Source of the DNA: Pseudomonadota bacterium
GTDB taxonomy: Bacteria; Pseudomonadota; Alphaproteobacteria; Rhizobiales; Xanthobacteraceae
Reading direction: 5' to 3'
Length of the DNA stretch: 40,188 bases
NCBI GenBank assembly: GCA_016195095.1
Contig: JACQAE010000051.1
Span: 1-40,188, forward strand
This document shows, piece by piece, positions 34,364-40,188 of this stretch. How positions within the stretch are numbered: the first letter of the stretch is position 1; each line of letters begins with the position of its first letter. The notes below the pieces were generated by a model. The model worked only from the letters and a program-made list of their open reading frames with translations, made no database searches and was not told the origin of the DNA. The translations under genes and the position numbers were made by a program.

Positions 34364-35884
34364 CTAAGCGCGTCCCGAGGACGCCGGCGATGCGGCCAGC
34401 CGCAGGCGCGTCCAGCCGACCTGGATTGCTCCCCAGAACAAGGCGATCAGACCCAGCGCCATGATGGTGCCCACAAGGCCGTTCGCCCAGAAGATGGTCA
34501 GGCTGCCCTGCGATGCGAGCAGCGACTGGCGGAATGTCTCTTCCGCCTTGTCACCGAGCACGATGGCGAGCACGAGCGGGGCCAGCGGATAATTGCATTT
34601 TTTGAGCACATAGCCGAGCACGCCGAAGACGAGCATCAGCACGACATCGAAGACGCTGTTGTGCACGGTGTAGGCGCCGATGGCGCAGATCACCAGGATG
34701 AGCGGCGCAATGATGCTGAACGGAATGCGCAGAATCGCCGCGAAGACCGGAACGCAGGTCAGCACAACGATCAGTCCGGCGATGTTGCCGAGATACATGC
34801 TGGCGATCAGGCCCCAGACGAACTCCTTCTGCTCGACGAACAAGAGCGGGCCCGGTTGCAGTCCCCAGATGAGCAAGCCGCCAAGCAGCACGGCAGCCGT
34901 GGGCGAGCCTGGCACGCCGAGCGCGAGCATCGGCAGAAGCGCCGCCGTGCCCGCCGCGTGTGCCGCCGTTTCCGGCGCAATGACGCCTTCGATCTCGCCG
35001 CTGCCGAATTTGTCGCCGTTCTTCGAGGCGCGCTTCGCGATGCCGTAGCTCATGAATGAGGCCGGCGTCGCGCCCGCCGGCGATATGCCCATCCAGCAGC
35101 CGATCAGGCACGACCGCAATGACGTCGCCCAATAGCGCGGTAACCGCGCCCAGGTCTGGAACACGACGCGCGGATTGATGCCTGCCTTGCCGCCCTTGAA
35201 GCTCAGCCCCTCTTCGATCGTGAGCAGGATTTCGCCAATGCCGAACAGGCCGATCACGGCGATGAGGAAATCAAACCCGTTGAGCATGGATTCGAATCCG
35301 AAGGTCAGCCGCAATTGCCCGGTGACCTGGTCGAGCCCGACCGCTGCGAGCGCGAAGCCGATCATCATCGAGGCGACCGTCTTGGTCGGCGGCTCCTTGC
35401 TCATTCCGACAAAGCTGCAAAAGGCGAGAAAATAGACGGAGAACTGTTCCGCCGGACCGAACTTGAGCGCGAAATTCGCCACCAGCGGCGCCACCAGTGT
35501 GATCATGATCACCGCAAACAGCGCGCCGATGAAGGACGAGGTGAACGCGGCGGTCAGCGCCTCTCCGGCTTGGCCCTTTTGCGCCATCGGATGGCCGTCG
35601 AAGGTCGTCGCCACCGACCATGGTTCGCCGGGAATGTTGAACAGGACCGAGGTGATAGCGCCGCCAAACAGCGCGCCCCAATAGATGCAGGAGAGCATGA
35701 TGATCGCCGATGTCGGCGACATGGTGAAGGTGAGCGGCAACAGGATGGCCACGCCATTGGCGCCGCCCAGCCCCGGCAGCACTCCAATCAGCACGCCGAG
35801 AATGATGCCGATGAACATCACCATGATGTTGAACGGCTGCAGCACGACGGCAAAGCCGTGAAACAGGTTGGTGAGTTCTTCCAT
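34364..35884 (-). CDS. tctA: Tripartite tricarboxylate transporter large permease (TctA)
   Basis: A 506-residue inner-membrane permease with about eleven to twelve spans. Diagnostic TctA sequences are GVLIGVLPGLGGANGVAILLPLTF, CIYWGALFGGAITSVLFNIPGEPWSVAT with FDGHPMAQKGQAGEAL, CLIGCWMGISPAGATPASFMSYGIAK, and GVIAPETAAHAAGTAALLPMLALGVPGSPTAAVLLGGL. It works with the TctC receptor and the TctB small subunit to import a carboxylate. The ATG at 35884 is where similarity begins. It is the last of the tctCBA genes, followed by gntR. Confidence 0.95.
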   Translation of the reverse strand: MEELTNLFHGFAVVLQPFNIMVMFIGIILGVLIGVLPGLGGANGVAILLPLTFTMSPTSAIIMLSCIYWGALFGGAITSVLFNIPGEPWSVATTFDGHPMAQKGQAGEALTAAFTSSFIGALFAVIMITLVAPLVANFALKFGPAEQFSVYFLAFCSFVGMSKEPPTKTVASMMIGFALAAVGLDQVTGQLRLTFGFESMLNGFDFLIAVIGLFGIGEILLTIEEGLSFKGGKAGINPRVVFQTWARLPRYWATSLRSCLIGCWMGISPAGATPASFMSYGIAKRASKNGDKFGSGEIEGVIAPETAAHAAGTAALLPMLALGVPGSPTAAVLLGGLLIWGLQPGPLLFVEQKEFVWGLIASMYLGNIAGLIVVLTCVPVFAAILRIPFSIIAPLILVICAIGAYTVHNSVFDVVLMLVFGVLGYVLKKCNYPLAPLVLAIVLGDKAEETFRQSLLASQGSLTIFWANGLVGTIMALGLIALFWGAIQVGWTRLRLAASPASSGRA

Positions 35885-35930
35885 GGTCGCGTTTCCCCGA
35901 ATTGCGCGCCGGCCTAAGTGACCACCTGTC

Positions 35931-36437
35931 TCACAGCCCCAGCAGATTCTCGATCGGCCCCTTCGGCAGCGGCACGAGAAACCAGCGTTCGAACACCAGG
36001 AAGAACGCCAACGGCACACCGACCGATACCGCGGCGATCAGCGCCCAGCCATAGCGGCCGAGCCAGCGCATGAAGAAGCCGATCAGCACAGCCGAGGCGA
36101 AGTAAATCCCGACCCATGGCAACACCGCGACATAGATCGCCGTGGGGATGACCACGGACAGAACCTGGCGCAACGCGCTCCACTCGGCGAACAATCGCTC
36201 GCCGGCGATACGCGCGCGCGCCTGCAATAGATTGATGACGCTGGCGGCGAAAATTATGAGACCGACATAGAATGGAAAAAATCCCGCCTTCGGTCCCTCG
36301 TCGCCCCAACCGATCCCAACCTGCAGGCTGCCAACGATCACGACCAGCGCAAAGCCCACCATTCCCAGCGCAACGCCGGCCTCTACCGCGCGCTGCGAAG
36401 GGCCGCCGGCATCGGCGGATTGTGTATTTTCGGCCAT
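35931..36437 (-). CDS. tctB: Tripartite tricarboxylate transporter small permease (TctB)
   Basis: A 168-residue membrane protein with four predicted spans (AGVALGMVGFALVVIVGSL, GFFPFYVGLIIFAASVINLLQ, LSVVIPTAIYVAVLPWVGIYFASAVLIGFF, ALIAAVSVGVPLAFFLVF). The GPKAGFFPFYVG loop and the FERWFLVPLPKGP C-terminus are typical of TctB. Start chosen at 36437 (GGAG upstream); an ATG at 36458 would add seven residues. It lies between tctC and tctA, 46 bases before tctA. Confidence 0.9.
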   Translation of the reverse strand: MAENTQSADAGGPSQRAVEAGVALGMVGFALVVIVGSLQVGIGWGDEGPKAGFFPFYVGLIIFAASVINLLQARARIAGERLFAEWSALRQVLSVVIPTAIYVAVLPWVGIYFASAVLIGFFMRWLGRYGWALIAAVSVGVPLAFFLVFERWFLVPLPKGPIENLLGL

Positions 36438-36511
36438 GCCCAAGATCTCCGGACGCATGTCGTTCGCGCCCGCCGGCGCGGAATATTGCGGGCGGGCGCG
36501 CTGGCGGCGTG

Positions 36512-37519
36512 TTATTTCGCGGCCATGAAGCCGGCGGCCTTCATCAGCTCTTCGTGACGCTTTTCTTCTCTCGCAACCCACTTGGCATAGTCGTCGCCGG
36601 CCATGAAGGTTGTGTTGAAGGCGCCGTTCTTCATGAGGTCCGTCCACTCCGGCGTCGCACGTACCTTCTTGAACAATTCGACGTAGAAGGCGACCGCTTC
36701 CTTGTCGACACCGCCGGGCATGAAGATGCCGCGCAGCATGAGATACTCGACATCGAGCCCCTGCGACTTGCAGGTCGGCACGTCCTTCCAAGCCATGCCA
36801 TCGACCATCTTCTCATCGTAATGCACCGGCTGCTCATCGAAGATGCACAGCGGACGCACCTTACCTGCGCGCCAATGCGCGACCGCCTCGATCGGGTTGT
36901 TGACGGTCGAGTCGACGTGGTTGCCGACAAGCTGAACGGCAACGGCACCGCCGCCACGCTGCGGGATATAGATGAACTTGGCGCCGGTGGATTTCTGGAT
37001 CGCCTCGGTGATGATCTGATCTTCCTGCTTGGAGCCAGTGCCGCCCATCTTGAACGTGCCGTTCGCCGCCTTGGCGGCCTCGATATATTCCTTGGTCGTC
37101 TTGTAGGGTTTTTCGGCGTTGACCCAGAGAATGAATTCGTCGAGCGCCAGCATCGCCACCGGCGTCAGGTCTTTCCAGTTGAACGGAATGCCGGTCGCCA
37201 TCGGCGTCGTGAACAGGTTCGACAGCGTGATGATTATCTTGTGCGGGTTGCCCTTGGAATTCTTGACGTCAAGAAATCCTTCGCCGCCGGCGCCGCCGGA
37301 CTTGTTGACGACGACCATCGACTGAGTCATCAATTTGTGCTTGGTGACGATGCCCTGGATCGTGCGCGCCATTTGGTCGGCGCCACCGCCGGTCCCGGCA
37401 GGAATAATGAATTCAACCGGACGGGTTGGCTCCCACGCAGCGCTTGCCGCAATTGGTGCCAGCGCGATTGCAGCGCCGATCCCCAAACCCAATCCCCAAG
37501 CAACGATTTTACGCTCCAT
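36512..37519 (-). CDS. tctC: Tripartite tricarboxylate transporter receptor (TctC/Bug family)
   Basis: A 335-residue periplasmic receptor. The ATG at 37519 follows GGGAGG. Residues 1-28 form a signal peptide (LGLGIGAAIALAPIAASAA). The mature start WEPTRPVEFIIPAGTGGGADQMAR carries the carboxylate-binding glycine-rich turn of Bug proteins, followed by MVVVNKSGGAGGEGFL, GGTGSKQEDQ, YIPQRGGGAVAVQLVGNHVDSTVNNPIEA and the C-terminal lobe. The ligand cannot be deduced. Because the gene heads the tctCBA-gntR-TPP enzyme-frc run, the ligand is a fair candidate for the pathway's substrate, such as oxalate or a 2-hydroxy acid. Confidence 0.93.
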   Translation of the reverse strand: MERKIVAWGLGLGIGAAIALAPIAASAAWEPTRPVEFIIPAGTGGGADQMARTIQGIVTKHKLMTQSMVVVNKSGGAGGEGFLDVKNSKGNPHKIIITLSNLFTTPMATGIPFNWKDLTPVAMLALDEFILWVNAEKPYKTTKEYIEAAKAANGTFKMGGTGSKQEDQIITEAIQKSTGAKFIYIPQRGGGAVAVQLVGNHVDSTVNNPIEAVAHWRAGKVRPLCIFDEQPVHYDEKMVDGMAWKDVPTCKSQGLDVEYLMLRGIFMPGGVDKEAVAFYVELFKKVRATPEWTDLMKNGAFNTTFMAGDDYAKWVAREEKRHEELMKAAGFMAAK

Positions 37520-37553
37520 ATCGACTGCCTCCCTGTTTGGCGACACCCTGGCG

Positions 37554-37595
37554 TTAAATCTGCGCGGCCATCTATTTAACCTGCGCAGCCAGATG
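37554..37595. repeat. Imperfect tandem repeat in the tctC leader
   Basis: Two adjacent 21-base units (37554-37574 and 37575-37595) agree at 15 of 21 positions and share CTGCGC and GCCA. A weaker third unit may follow. They lie between the candidate operator and the tctC start, within the presumed 5' leader. Confidence 0.4.
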
Positions 37596-37656
37596 TTTAG
37601 CCTCCATAGCATAGGCCAAAACAGGCCCTGCTCCATGACCGGCGCGTGGAAAACAG

Positions 37657-37673
37657 TGGTATAACATATGCCA
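37657..37673. promoter_or_regulatory. Candidate GntR operator, site 2 (upstream of tctC)
   Basis: TGGTATAACATATGCCA, inside the longer inverted repeat GTGGTATA-ACA-TATGCCAC (37656-37674, one mismatch). It matches site 1 before gntR in the TGG-N11-CCA layout. On the minus strand its TATACC could serve as a -10 for tctC, as at site 1, so a bound repressor would block the promoter. Confidence 0.55.
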
Positions 37674-37677
37674 CGGC

Positions 37678-37707
37678 GCGTCCAGACCGGATTTACATTC
37701 TGGACGC
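37678..37707. terminator. Perfect inverted repeat between the outer-membrane protein gene and the tct promoter
   Basis: GCGTCCAGA (37678-37686) and TCTGGACGC (37699-37707) form a perfect 9-bp stem around 12 bases. It sits about 80 bases after the stop of the minus-strand outer-membrane protein gene and just upstream of the putative tctC promoter. It could end the upstream transcript or be a second regulator site; there is no T-tract. Confidence 0.45.
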
Positions 37708-37789
37708 TGGGCTGGGGATGAATCGGAGCGACCTGCGCGAGCAGGTGCGGCAACGATAGGGTGGCTGAGGGCTTGCGCCGAGCGCAGCG

Positions 37790-38665
37790 TCAGAACGGCT
37801 TGCCGAAACGCACGGCGATTTCGTGACGCTGGAAGTTGACTAAATCAAGCGCCCCAGGAAATCCCATTGCGTGTCCGGCGACTTGAATGTTCCATACGCC
37901 CGCCACCCAGGCGTCGCCGGACAATGGCACGTAAAAGGTTGGCCCGACAAAAAGCGCGTCTCCAGCCGACCTGTTAAGCACCAAACCTTCATAGGCGCGC
38001 GCGTAGCGGACTTCACCGCCAACAAAAACGCCGCCGGCAACATGCGTCGCGACGGCGCCGGAGACCCCGAACATCGACGCTCGCGACCAAACATCGGTGA
38101 TGCGCGAGCGCGACGCGACGGGATCGTAAGTCAGGTTGACGGCGGCGAATAATCTGCCGTGAACGATTTCGCGGTCGGCGGAAATCGCTGTTGCGACGCT
38201 ATAGGTATCGACCGGTCCGCCGCTTGTGGGGTCGATACGCGCCCACGCCGGGAAGACGGTCACCGTCAGACCGAATGGCGCTTTCGCACGATTGAGCAGG
38301 CGGTACTTGGTTTCGAAACTTATGCCCTCGAATGCGGCCCGATGGTGATTGTCGAGGCCGGGCACGCCGCTGATCGCGTGATATGCAACGGTCGCTCCCG
38401 GCGCGATGCGGAAATCATCGAAGATCGTGAATTTGCCCTGCGCCGTGGTTGAAACGGCCGCGTAAGTCCCGCGCCGCTTGCCGAAGCGACCAAAAGCCTC
38501 AAGCTCGAGTTCCTTTTCACCCTTTTCGCCGATATCGGAACCTTCGGTGAAGCCGAAAAGGTGCTCACTATCGATACCTGCGCCGCGCGCGCCTCCGCCC
38601 ACAGGCAATATCAACGCACCGACTACCAACGCGCCGACGCGCCACCAGGAATTTCCAGCAAACAT
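37790..38665 (-). CDS. Outer-membrane beta-barrel-like protein, function unknown
   Basis: A 291-residue exported protein. The ATG at 38665 has GGGGGAG just upstream. The first ~29 residues are a signal peptide with a hydrophobic core (GALVVGALILPV). The mature part has alternating polar and hydrophobic strands rich in aromatic and Gly residues, for example ELELEAFGRFGKRRGTYAAV, GATVAYHAISGV, YRLLNRAKAPFGLTVTVFPAW and GLFVGPTFYVPL-like turns. The chain ends in Phe after IAVRFGKPF, the usual sign of an outer-membrane barrel. The start HLFGFTEGSDIGEKGEKE resembles a group of proteobacterial outer-membrane proteins without assigned function. It is on the same strand as tctC but separated by an inverted repeat and 270 bases. 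Confidence 0.75.
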   Translation of the reverse strand: MFAGNSWWRVGALVVGALILPVGGGARGAGIDSEHLFGFTEGSDIGEKGEKELELEAFGRFGKRRGTYAAVSTTAQGKFTIFDDFRIAPGATVAYHAISGVPGLDNHHRAAFEGISFETKYRLLNRAKAPFGLTVTVFPAWARIDPTSGGPVDTYSVATAISADREIVHGRLFAAVNLTYDPVASRSRITDVWSRASMFGVSGAVATHVAGGVFVGGEVRYARAYEGLVLNRSAGDALFVGPTFYVPLSGDAWVAGVWNIQVAGHAMGFPGALDLVNFQRHEIAVRFGKPF

Positions 38666-39076
38666 AAACTCCCCCGACTTTTTCGTGTCCTCGCATCGCG
38701 TAAAGTTTGCCGCGTTGAACTAAAGCGTGCCCAATATTTGCACCACACATATCGTTTTGACTGGCACCAAAAATGCCTGAGGTAGCCATTATAAATGCAA
38801 ATGCCTCGCATATGCAATAATCGGCGCCACCGCTTTATCTGCGTTGTACGCTCGAAATTTCTCGCCCAGCATGGGCGGTTTCTTGAAACCTTTGAAACAG
38901 CCATCCGCGCCTCCGGTCGCGCGAACCAAGAAGCTGCAAGCAGATTAGGCGCAAGCTGCCGCCTGGTGGTCGACCGCTCCCAACCGATCGGCATGCGTCA
39001 CAGCTTGGTGGAGCGCCTCCGTCGCCATCAACACCGCTCTGGTGCAAAAAGTCCGTGGCTCGTTGCCGTGACGACA
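38666..39076. other. 411-bp region without a convincing gene
   Basis: Short frames here lack ribosome binding sites and family features. The first ~150 bases are more AT-rich than the surroundings and probably hold the promoter of the outer-membrane protein gene. One AT-rich inverted repeat (38788-38821) is the only structure seen. Confidence 0.55.
38788..38821. repeat. AT-rich inverted repeat
   Basis: ATTAT-aaa-TGCAaATGC pairs with GCATaTGCA-ATAAT (38788-38821) apart from a 3-base bulge and one mismatch, around a 3-base loop. It lies about 120 bases upstream of the outer-membrane protein gene and could be a regulator site or a hairpin. Confidence 0.4.
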
Positions 39077-39412
39077 TCAGGGATCGTTGGCGAATTTCAG
39101 CCGTCCGACGGGCCGCAACGTTTTGGTATCAAAGGTGCGAATTTCAACCGTTCCGGCCGTCTCCAGCGTGACCGCGATCCGCGCGTCGGTGACGCTCGTC
39201 GCCACGATGCGTGCGCCTTTTGGAATAAGCGCGGTGACGTCGGTAATGCTTCCATCGCTGCGAAAAACGCGGTAGCCGATAACGCCGACGACAACGGCAA
39301 TGCCGAGCACGGTGGCTAGACCCGACAGCGCCATCAGCCAGCGCACCTTGGCGACGATCTTGGCTTGCGCCGGATCGAGAGGCCGTTCGTCGTCCGCCGG
39401 CGGATTGTTCAT
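39077..39412 (-). CDS. DUF6476-type small membrane protein
   Basis: A 111-residue protein with one membrane span (LMALSGLATVLGIAVVVGVIGY, about residues 27-48) after a short acidic N-terminus, followed by a periplasmic or outer domain (ITDVTALIPKGARIVATSVTDARIAVTLETAGTVEIRTFD). This pattern and its head-to-head position with an RluA gene fit the alphaproteobacterial DUF6476 family, which has no known function. Its ATG (39412-39410) shares two bases with the ATG of the divergent pseudouridine synthase. Confidence 0.8.
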   Translation of the reverse strand: MNNPPADDERPLDPAQAKIVAKVRWLMALSGLATVLGIAVVVGVIGYRVFRSDGSITDVTALIPKGARIVATSVTDARIAVTLETAGTVEIRTFDTKTLRPVGRLKFANDP

Positions 39413-40188
39413 GACGTCAGAAGCCCGGATCGAAAAACTGACAATTGCCGATGCAGATGCCGGTCAGCGGCTTGACCGTGCGCTGGCAGCCGGCCTTGCC
39501 GACACGTCGCGATCCCGACTCAAGACGTTGATCCTGGCGGGAAACGTGTCGATCGACGGCCGCACGATCCGCGATCCCGCATACCACGTCAATGCCCGCG
39601 ACGAAGTCGCCATTGTCATGCCGGCACCAGTGCCGGCACAGCCGCAGCCGGAGCGCATCGCGCTGACGATCCTGTTCGAGGACGCCGAGCTGATCGTCAT
39701 CGACAAGCCCAAGGGGCTTGTTGTGCATCCTGCCGCCGGGCACCTGCGCGGAACGTTGGTCAACGCGCTGGTCGCCCATTGCGGCGACACGCTGTCGGGC
39801 ATCGGCGGCGTGCGGCGTCCGGGAATCGTGCATCGCCTCGACAAGGACACGACGGGGCTGATGGTAATCGCTAAAACCGATCGCGCGCATCGCCTACTCG
39901 CCCGGCAGTTCGCCGATCACGGCCGCAGCGGCCCGCTTGCACGCGGCTATCGTGCCTTCGCCTGGGGCCGTCCCGATCGGCCAAGAGGCACAATCGACCG
40001 ACCGCTGGGGCGCCATCCGCACGCGCGCGACAGGGTCGCCATTCGTGCCGATGGCCGCGAGGCGATTACGCATTGGAGCATCGTCGAGCACTATGTCGGC
40101 AGCAATGGCAAGCCGGTCGCCAGCCTCATCGATTGTCGGCTCGAAACGGGACGCACGCACCAGATCCGCGTGCATCTTGCCGCCGCCG
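39411..40188 (+). CDS. RluA family 23S rRNA pseudouridine synthase, 3' end cut by window edge
   Basis: The open frame from ATG 39411 to the window end gives 259 residues. An N-terminal S4 RNA-binding domain (about 15-75: AGQRLDRALAAGLADTSRSRLKTLI) is followed by the RluA catalytic domain: ILFEDAELIVIDKPKGLVVHPAAGH, then GIVHRLDKDTTGLMVIAKT with catalytic Asp144, and ETGRTHQIRVHL just before the edge. S4 plus catalytic domain is the RluC/RluD layout. The exact target uridines cannot be told. The divergent neighbour is the DUF6476 gene, an arrangement frequent in alphaproteobacteria. Confidence 0.93.
   Translation, partial: MTSEARIEKLTIADADAGQRLDRALAAGLADTSRSRLKTLILAGNVSIDGRTIRDPAYHVNARDEVAIVMPAPVPAQPQPERIALTILFEDAELIVIDKPKGLVVHPAAGHLRGTLVNALVAHCGDTLSGIGGVRRPGIVHRLDKDTTGLMVIAKTDRAHRLLARQFADHGRSGPLARGYRAFAWGRPDRPRGTIDRPLGRHPHARDRVAIRADGREAITHWSIVEHYVGSNGKPVASLIDCRLETGRTHQIRVHLAAA

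Noticed and set aside
1-40188. tRNA, rRNA, CRISPR arrays, prophage or integrase genes
   Set aside because: No conserved tRNA T-loop and acceptor patterns, spaced direct repeats, or phage/integrase motifs were found on reading both strands.

Overview
The window reads as a chromosomal segment of a high-GC alphaproteobacterium, most likely in or near the Hyphomicrobiales. The clues are the radC-map-sfsA order, a DUF6476-type membrane protein divergent from an RluA pseudouridine synthase, two TRAP systems plus a tripartite tricarboxylate (TTT) system, and a formate/C1 gene set. No rRNA, tRNA, CRISPR array, integrase or intact insertion sequence was seen. Both edges cut genes: radC on the left and the rluA-family gene on the right.

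Left block (1-12,002, all minus strand): radC (partial), map, sfsA, a nitronate monooxygenase, a D-erythronate dehydrogenase-like epimerase (denD), a small secreted protein, an isocitrate lyase/PEP mutase family protein, a TRAP transporter and an IlvD/Edd-type sugar-acid dehydratase. The TRAP genes are unusual. DctQ is fused to a DctM that lacks its first ~54 residues, and there are two tandem DctP receptors, one of which has lost its signal peptide. The upstream half resembles a sugar-acid uptake and dehydration operon.

Middle block (12,251-21,257, mixed strands): a class I aminotransferase, an MscS-type channel, an acyl-CoA dehydrogenase with Asp where the catalytic Glu is usual, a DUF302 protein, an EamA exporter, a 2-keto-3-deoxygluconate kinase (kdgK), and an intact DctQ-DctM pair without its own receptor. 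The 496-bp kdgK-dctQ gap carries several palindromes.

Right block (37,519 down to 21,274, all minus strand): tctC-tctB-tctA, a GntR/FCD regulator, a TPP-dependent lyase/decarboxylase, a formyl-CoA:oxalate CoA-transferase-like protein (frc), a stand-alone relative of the folate hydrolase/formyltransferase domain of 10-formyl-THF dehydrogenase, formate-THF ligase (fhs), a two-subunit NAD-dependent formate dehydrogenase, biotin synthase and a fluoride channel. This looks like a formyl-CoA/formate pathway. A carboxylate is imported by Tct and activated by Frc. The TPP enzyme cleaves or decarboxylates the CoA ester, and the formyl or formate unit is then oxidised by formate dehydrogenase or loaded on folate. 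The TPP enzyme does not carry the residues that mark canonical oxalyl-CoA decarboxylase, so the substrate may be oxalate or a 2-hydroxy acid. A shared palindrome, TGG-N11-CCA, lies before both gntR and tctC and is a good candidate operator for the GntR protein. This cluster is the most interesting part of the window.

Right edge: an outer-membrane beta-barrel-like protein, a 411-bp gene-free stretch, and the DUF6476/rluA pair whose start codons overlap head to head.
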